Source: an uncultured Blautia sp. (GTDB lineage: Bacteria; Bacillota; Clostridia; Lachnospirales; Lachnospiraceae). From it: 37,417 nt of DNA. The translations under genes and the position numbers were made by a program. Shown one piece after another: positions 32,140 through 37,417 of this stretch. Under the pieces are notes generated by a model, which was given only the letters and a program-made list of their open reading frames with translations, was not told the DNA's origin and ran no database searches. Numbering within the stretch: the stretch's first letter is position 1; every line of letters starts with the position of its first letter. The DNA lies in assembly GCA_946538475.1 (NCBI GenBank), contig CAMNGN010000002.1:1-37417 (forward strand), written 5' to 3'.

Positions 32140-35021
32140 AGGGACTTCTGAAAAAGATACGGCTGCAAAGAACGACCGTTCTGCTGCTGTTGTTCTGTTT
32201 CATGTCCTCCGTCCTGATCAGGCAGCTATTTGATCTCCAGATCATTCAGGGACAGGATTACATCCACAAATTTCAGACCAGGACCACCAAGACGCGTGTC
32301 ATCAAAAGTACCAGAGGCAACATTTTCGACCGCAACGGTGTGATGCTGGCCTCCAACATTCTTTCATATACACTGACATTTGAGGACAACGGTTCATACG
32401 ATACGTCCAGGCAGAAAAACCTTACACTCAACGGTACCGCGTACCGTGTTCTGCAGATCCTGGCTTCGAACGGCGATTCTCTGAGCCACAGTTTTCATGT
32501 GATCGTAGGCGAGGACGGTTCGTATGTCTACGATGTCGATGAGGGCTTTACCCTCAACCGTTTTAAAGCCGATGTCTACGGCTGTGCGCTGATCGACGAC
32601 ATGACAGAAGAGCAGAAAGAGTCCACAGCCGAAGAGATGATCGATTACCTGAGCGGTCCTCACAGATTCTCCGTGGTGCTCACGGGCGAGAATGCCTACA
32701 CCCCCGAGGAGCTCGAAAAGTACGGTCTTCCCGAACAGCTTACCAAGCAGGAGATCCTGGACATTTCGATCATGAGATACCTGCTGAATACCAACAGTTT
32801 CAAAAAATACATGCCCGTCACGATCGCGACCAACGTCAGCGAGCAGTCCATAGCGGCCATCATGGAAAATCAGAACGAGCTGCAGGGCATCGATGTCGTC
32901 GAAGATTCCATGCGTCAGTACATCGACGAAGAGAGTATGGCCCCGATCCTTGGGTACATCGGTAAAGCCTCCGCCGAGGAGCTGGAAAATCTGCGGGCTC
33001 AGAACCCCGACTACCCGAATGACGCCGTGGTAGGAAAAGCCGGCATAGAGCAGTACATGGAGCTCACCCTGCAGGGTACCGACGGCGAAGAGACCGTCAC
33101 TGTGGATAACCTCGGAAAAGTCCTGAGGATCGACAATGACACCATCGTAAAGCCGACCGCCGGAAACGACGTGTACCTCACCGTTAACTCCGACTGGCAG
33201 AGCGCCATCTACGAGATCCTCAAACAGAGGGTCGCGGGTATTCTGCTTTCCCGAATAGAGGCGATAGAAGAGTACGATTACGAACTGTACAACAGCGCGG
33301 CCATGATCAAGATCCCTATCTTTGACGTGTACAATGCGCTTGTAGCCAACAGCGTGATCGATATCACAAGATTTGATGATGAAGAAGCCTCCACCGTCGA
33401 GAAAACCCTGCAGTCCAAGTTTGAGAAAAAGCAGGATCAGGTGTTCCGTGTGATCAAAGACCGTCTGACCGGCAGCAATCCTCCGGCCTATAAAGACGAG
33501 GATGAGCAGTATCAGGAATATTTTGATTACATCTGCACCGATCTGCTTCAGAATACGCTGGGCATAATCGAAAAAGCATCGGTGGATACTTCCGACAAGA
33601 CATATATTGCCTATCAGGATGAAGGCGAGATCAGCCTCAGAGAGTATCTGACCTACGCGGCAAGCCAGAACTGGATCGACATCTCACGCATCTCTTCGGA
33701 TGCGGAATATCTTGATTCTCAGGAGGTGTATACCTCCCTCACAGATTATATTCTGGAATATCTGCGGACCGACACAGCTTTCTCCAAGAAACTGTATTAT
33801 TACATGCTGCATGAGCATACCATCACAGGCCAGGAGCTGTGCCTTGTGCTTTTTGAGCAGGGAATCCTCTCCAAGGAGGACAGCGATTATCAGGGCCTTG
33901 CAGCGGGAACCATGAGTGCTTACGATTTCATGATCCAAAAGCTCTGGAACCTCCAGATCGAGCCCGCTCAGCTTGCGCTTACCCCCTGTTCGGCATCGGC
34001 CGTGCTGACCGACGTCAATACCGGCGAAGTAATAGCGTGTGTCTCCTATCCGGGATATGACAACAACCGTCTGACCAACAACATGGATGTTTCGTATTAC
34101 TCCAAGCTGGCCATGGACCTTTCCAGTCCTTTCTTCAACAAGGCCACGCAGCAGCAGACAGCACCCGGCTCGACAATGAAACTTTTGTCTACCATCGCCG
34201 GTATGCTGGAGGGGGTTATCGACGACCAGACCTATTTCAACTGTACCGGTCTTTTCGAGTTCGTCGAACCGCCGATCAGGTGCTGGAACGAGCTGGGACA
34301 CGGTTCTCTCGAAATCAGAGAGGCCATTCAGGAATCATGCAACTATTTCTTCAACATGGTCGGTTTCCAGATCGGCAAGACCGGCGACAATCGCTTTTCC
34401 GAACAGCAGAGTCTGGAAAAACTGCAGTACTATGCTTCGGTCATCGGTCTTGACAAGAAGACGGGCATAGAGCTCACCGAAGCTGCGCCGAAGGTCTCTG
34501 ACAGTCTGGCAGTGCCGTCCTACATCGGACAGGGTACTCATCTGTATACGACCACCGAGCTTTGCCGCTATGCTTCGACGCTGGCAAACTCCGGTACGGT
34601 GTATAACCTGAGCCTTCTCGACAAAGTGGTTACGCCCGACGGCGAAACCGTGACCGATTATCAGCCGGAGATCCTTACAAAAGCCGAGGTGCCTCAGAAC
34701 GTCTGGGACGACATCCACGACGGTATGAGAAGAGTGGTAGAGACCCACGAACAGTTTGACGACCTTCGTATGGAAGTATCGGGAAAGACAGGAACCGCCG
34801 AGGTGGATATCTATCATCCCAACCACGGTCTGTTCATCGGATATGCTCCCTCCGATACTCCGCAGTATGCGATCGCGGTACGTATAGCCAACGGGTATTC
34901 TTCAGGTAATGCGTGTCTGATCGCGAATGACATTTTTAAATACATCTTTGAGCTGGACGATCCGGAAAACATCATCACCGGATACGCCGCGGCCGATACG
35001 AGCGAGACTTCAAATGATTAA
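32124..35021 (+). CDS. mrdA: Penicillin-binding protein 2 (elongation-specific transpeptidase), enlarged
   Basis: Class B penicillin-binding protein that cross-links lateral wall peptidoglycan with RodA. The ATG at 32124 follows AGGAGAG by 9 bases. A membrane anchor (about residues 18-38) is followed by the dimerisation domain with RGNIFDRNG, and by the transpeptidase with SxxK at Ser683-Lys686 (GSTMK), SxN at Ser738 (SCN) and KTG at Lys888. At 965 aa it is much longer than the usual 600-720 aa. The extra length is a helical, acidic insertion at about residues 370-610, between TVNSDWQ and SASAVLTDVNTGEV, which are adjacent in ordinary PBP2. The frame is uninterrupted, so this is not a fusion artefact that I can see. 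It overlaps rodA. Confidence 0.93.
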   Translation: MGNKIKGLLKKIRLQRTTVLLLLFCFMSSVLIRQLFDLQIIQGQDYIHKFQTRTTKTRVIKSTRGNIFDRNGVMLASNILSYTLTFEDNGSYDTSRQKNLTLNGTAYRVLQILASNGDSLSHSFHVIVGEDGSYVYDVDEGFTLNRFKADVYGCALIDDMTEEQKESTAEEMIDYLSGPHRFSVVLTGENAYTPEELEKYGLPEQLTKQEILDISIMRYLLNTNSFKKYMPVTIATNVSEQSIAAIMENQNELQGIDVVEDSMRQYIDEESMAPILGYIGKASAEELENLRAQNPDYPNDAVVGKAGIEQYMELTLQGTDGEETVTVDNLGKVLRIDNDTIVKPTAGNDVYLTVNSDWQSAIYEILKQRVAGILLSRIEAIEEYDYELYNSAAMIKIPIFDVYNALVANSVIDITRFDDEEASTVEKTLQSKFEKKQDQVFRVIKDRLTGSNPPAYKDEDEQYQEYFDYICTDLLQNTLGIIEKASVDTSDKTYIAYQDEGEISLREYLTYAASQNWIDISRISSDAEYLDSQEVYTSLTDYILEYLRTDTAFSKKLYYYMLHEHTITGQELCLVLFEQGILSKEDSDYQGLAAGTMSAYDFMIQKLWNLQIEPAQLALTPCSASAVLTDVNTGEVIACVSYPGYDNNRLTNNMDVSYYSKLAMDLSSPFFNKATQQQTAPGSTMKLLSTIAGMLEGVIDDQTYFNCTGLFEFVEPPIRCWNELGHGSLEIREAIQESCNYFFNMVGFQIGKTGDNRFSEQQSLEKLQYYASVIGLDKKTGIELTEAAPKVSDSLAVPSYIGQGTHLYTTTELCRYASTLANSGTVYNLSLLDKVVTPDGETVTDYQPEILTKAEVPQNVWDDIHDGMRRVVETHEQFDDLRMEVSGKTGTAEVDIYHPNHGLFIGYAPSDTPQYAIAVRIANGYSSGNACLIANDIFKYIFELDDPENIITGYAAADTSETSND

Positions 35022-36180
35022 ACAGTACAAATTGAGATTTTACAATTTCAGACTGGTTTTTCTGCTTTTGTCTATCTGCGGAATAGGCATTGCCCTTGTG
35101 GGGATGGCCATGTCATCCCTGCGTTCGAGGCAGATCATGGGTGTGGCCATGGGCGTGATCATCATGATAGTGCTTTCCCTGATCGACTATTCCTGGCTGC
35201 TCAATTTTCAATGGTCCATGTATGTGGCGAACATCTTGATGCTTCTGGCCGTGCGTCTTTTCGGCGACAGTGCCAACGGTGCCGCGAGATGGATCGACCT
35301 TGGATTCATCCGTTTTCAGCCGACAGAGCTTTCCAAAGTACTGATCATCCTGTTCTTTGCCAAATTCCTGATGGATCATGAGGAGACGATCAATACCTTC
35401 AGAACTCTGGGAGAAGCAGTGCTGCTGCTGATCGTGCCTCTTCTCATGATCTACGTGCAGCCCGATATGAAAAACACCATCACGATCCTGGTACTGTTTT
35501 TCATTCTTCTCTATATATCGGGCCTCAGCTATAAGATCATCGGAGGAGGTCTGCTTATCGCCATACCGCTTCTGGTCATCTTTCTTTCGATCGTCGTTCA
35601 GCCCGACCAGAAGCTGATCAAGGATTATCAGAGAGAACGTATCATGTCTTTCCTATATCCGGAGGACGAAGAATACACCGATGACATTGAGCAGCAGAAC
35701 AACTCCAAGACGGCCATCGCATCGGGCGAGCTGGTCGGGAAGAAGATCACGGGGGATGACAATGTCTCTTCGGTAAACGACGGAAACTTTGTGTCGGAAA
35801 ACCAGACAGACTTTATCTTTGCCGTGGCGGGAGAGGAGTTCGGCTTTATCGGATGCTCGATCATCGTGCTCCTGCTGCTGGGAATATCGTTTGAATGCAT
35901 CAGGATGAGTCTCAGGGCAAAAGACCTTGCCGGCAAAGTAATATGCTGCGGGATCGGCAGTATCGTGGCGCTGCAGAGCTTTCTGAACATCTGCGTAGCG
36001 ACAGGGATCGCACCGAACACCGGTACGCCGCTTCCCTTTGTAAGTTATGGTCTGACTTCGATCGTCAGTCTTTTTATCGGCATGGGTTTTGTGCTGAACA
36101 TCGGCCTGCAGAGCAGTGCCTATAATAAAGAGATCATGAAATCTCACGACTTGGCGGAAAGGCAGGAAGAGTATCTATGA
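35014..36180 (+). CDS. rodA: Peptidoglycan glycosyltransferase RodA (SEDS family)
   Basis: Polytopic SEDS glycosyltransferase that polymerises lipid II in the elongasome together with PBP2. From the ATG at 35014 the protein has 388 aa; the longer frame from 34927 would run into PBP2 and adds 29 polar residues before the first membrane segment, so I reject it. Family blocks are FIRFQPTELSKVLIILFFA, the large extracellular loop with TDFIFAVAGEEFGFIG, and the C-terminal NTGTPLPFVSYGLTS. The start overlaps the PBP2 stop by eight bases. FtsW or SpoVE is the alternative call, but the mreBCD-PBP2 context favours RodA. Confidence 0.93.
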   Translation: MIKQYKLRFYNFRLVFLLLSICGIGIALVGMAMSSLRSRQIMGVAMGVIIMIVLSLIDYSWLLNFQWSMYVANILMLLAVRLFGDSANGAARWIDLGFIRFQPTELSKVLIILFFAKFLMDHEETINTFRTLGEAVLLLIVPLLMIYVQPDMKNTITILVLFFILLYISGLSYKIIGGGLLIAIPLLVIFLSIVVQPDQKLIKDYQRERIMSFLYPEDEEYTDDIEQQNNSKTAIASGELVGKKITGDDNVSSVNDGNFVSENQTDFIFAVAGEEFGFIGCSIIVLLLLGISFECIRMSLRAKDLAGKVICCGIGSIVALQSFLNICVATGIAPNTGTPLPFVSYGLTSIVSLFIGMGFVLNIGLQSSAYNKEIMKSHDLAERQEEYL

Positions 36181-37394
36181 GCATAAAAAACGCACCCGTC
36201 CGCAGGACGAACGCTAAGCCAAAGGCTGCAAGGCCGCAGGCAAGACCTTCTTCCCTCGACATTGATGCACTTGAGAGCAAAGAGCAAAAAGCTCCAAAAA
36301 CAGAGAAGGACGTGAGAAGGGAGTACCCGGCTGCTCCTCCGAAAGTGCGTAAGTCCTTGTCTCCCAAACAGAAGGCCCGAAGGAAAAGAGCGCTGATGAG
36401 GAGGATCCGTACAACGTTTCTCCTCCTGCTTCTCCTGGCAGTCTGCGGAGCAGCGGGATTTGCGGCTGTGTATTTTCTGCGGGACGGAAATTTCAGTGAG
36501 CTGAATAAACCATATTCTCTCAGCACGGAATTTGCCAACAAACTGACGCAAAAGGAAGAGCTTCGCGCTGTTCCGTTTGCATCGGATCTTTGCGTTGTAA
36601 CCGAAGATGTGCCCCTCGAGACGGCGTCCCTGGGAAACGATCAGAACGGATTGCTGGTCGATATGGACAGAAAAGAAGTCCTGTATTCCCTCGGTGCCCT
36701 GGACAGAGTCTACCCTGCCAGTATCACCAAGATCATGACCGCTTTGCTTGTGCTGAAATACGGCGATCTGGATGAAACGATCACGATCACGCAGGAGGAT
36801 CTGAATCTGGAAGAAGGAGCCCAGGTATGCGGCTTTATCGCAGGAGATCAGCTCACTGTCGAGCAGCTTCTGTATTGCCTTCTTGTCTATTCGGGAAATG
36901 ACGCGGCAGCTGCACTTTCCCGGAACATTGCCGGAAACGAGGCCGATTTTGTCAGTATGATGAACACCTATGCCGGGCAGCTGGGCTGCACAGGCACACA
37001 TTTTACCAATCCGCACGGCCTGCAGGATCCGGATCATTACACCACCTGCTATGATATCTATCTGATGCTGAATGAAGCCTACAAGTATCCTGTATTCACG
37101 CAGATCTCACAGCTTCCCGGTTATACCGTCAATTATACCAGAGCGGATGGGACGGTCATGTCAACATACCTTGAAGCGACCGATCATTATCTTACGGGTG
37201 ATTCCACAGCCCCAAAAGATGTGACGATCCTCGGCGGAAAGACAGGTACCACCAAAGATGCCGGCAACTGTCTGGCTCTTTTAAGCCAGAATGCATACGG
37301 GCATCCTTTCTGCTCAATTGTCATGGGGGCCACAACGAAGGACGTTCTGTATCAGGAGATGAATTCGCTTCTTCAGGTCATCAATGAGGCATGA
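36177..37394 (+). CDS. D-alanyl-D-alanine carboxypeptidase (S11, DacA/DacF-like)
   Basis: Low-molecular-weight penicillin-binding protein that removes the terminal D-Ala of wall pentapeptides. The S11 motifs are SxxK at Ser182-Lys185 (SITK), SGN at 239-241 and KTG at 355-357. The 405-aa protein has about 80 basic, Pro-rich N-terminal residues, then one membrane helix (about 79-100), so it is probably anchored by its N-terminus rather than by the C-terminal amphipathic helix of PBP5. The usual C-terminal PBP5 domain is absent, since the protein ends about 50 residues after KTG. The ATG overlaps the rodA stop by four bases (ATGA), so it belongs to the elongation operon. Confidence 0.92.
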   Translation: MSIKNAPVRRTNAKPKAARPQARPSSLDIDALESKEQKAPKTEKDVRREYPAAPPKVRKSLSPKQKARRKRALMRRIRTTFLLLLLLAVCGAAGFAAVYFLRDGNFSELNKPYSLSTEFANKLTQKEELRAVPFASDLCVVTEDVPLETASLGNDQNGLLVDMDRKEVLYSLGALDRVYPASITKIMTALLVLKYGDLDETITITQEDLNLEEGAQVCGFIAGDQLTVEQLLYCLLVYSGNDAAAALSRNIAGNEADFVSMMNTYAGQLGCTGTHFTNPHGLQDPDHYTTCYDIYLMLNEAYKYPVFTQISQLPGYTVNYTRADGTVMSTYLEATDHYLTGDSTAPKDVTILGGKTGTTKDAGNCLALLSQNAYGHPFCSIVMGATTKDVLYQEMNSLLQVINEA

Positions 37395-37417
37395 GATATT
37401 GACGAAAATGCCAAAAT

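Noticed and set aside
34927-35013. Extended RodA start upstream of ATG 35014
   Set aside because: It would lie inside PBP2 and add polar residues before the first membrane helix; 35014 gives the normal RodA N-terminus.

Overview
The window looks like chromosome from an anaerobic Gram-positive of the class Clostridia, most likely Lachnospirales. The reasons are the strong AGGAGG-type ribosome binding sites, the TTGACA/TATAAT promoters, SipW/TasA secretion genes, a clamp-motif MutS/endonuclease-type MutL pair, a clostridial radC-mreB-mreC-mreD-PBP2-rodA order and a miaB-mutS-mutL-miaA run. The genus cannot be fixed from this sequence. Every gene I support is on the + strand. I found no rRNA, tRNA, insertion sequence, phage gene or CRISPR array.

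Layout. 1-181: three near-identical 27-base hairpin units plus one diverged unit, then the uppP promoter. 182-7133: housekeeping block with uppP, ftsK, rlmH, phoH, ybeY, a UPF0291/DUF896 gene and 5-formyl-THF cyclo-ligase. 7134-11761: one large secreted, C-terminally anchored surface protein (1442 aa) with its own promoter, structured leader and strong terminator. 11762-18434: an accessory secretion operon. It has a near-consensus promoter, a leader of about 550 nt carrying a 23-codon small ORF and several hairpins, a SipW-type signal peptidase, three TasA/CalY-like secreted proteins (the third with a C-terminal anchor) and a 1034-aa secreted protein with wall-binding-like repeats and a prealbumin-like domain. 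18435-25741: miaB, mutS, mutL, miaA. 25753-28702: a methionine gamma-lyase-like PLP enzyme and an FAD-dependent dehydrogenase. 28703-37394: radC followed by a tightly overlapping cell-elongation operon (divergent MreB, MreC, MreD, a very large PBP2, RodA, D,D-carboxypeptidase).

How it works together. The two housekeeping halves cover peptidoglycan precursor recycling (UppP), chromosome segregation, ribosome and tRNA maturation, mismatch repair and lateral wall synthesis. The middle 11 kb is the accessory, surface-facing part. I infer that SipW processes the three TasA-like precursors to build a surface fibre or matrix. The [RK]TGD anchor on the third TasA-like protein and on the 1442-aa protein would tie material to the wall, and the 1034-aa protein would be an extracellular partner. 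The most interesting signals are this locus, its structured leader with a small ORF, the overlap of sipW with its neighbour's signal-peptide codons, the divergent ATP site of the MreB homologue and the roughly 250-residue insertion in PBP2.
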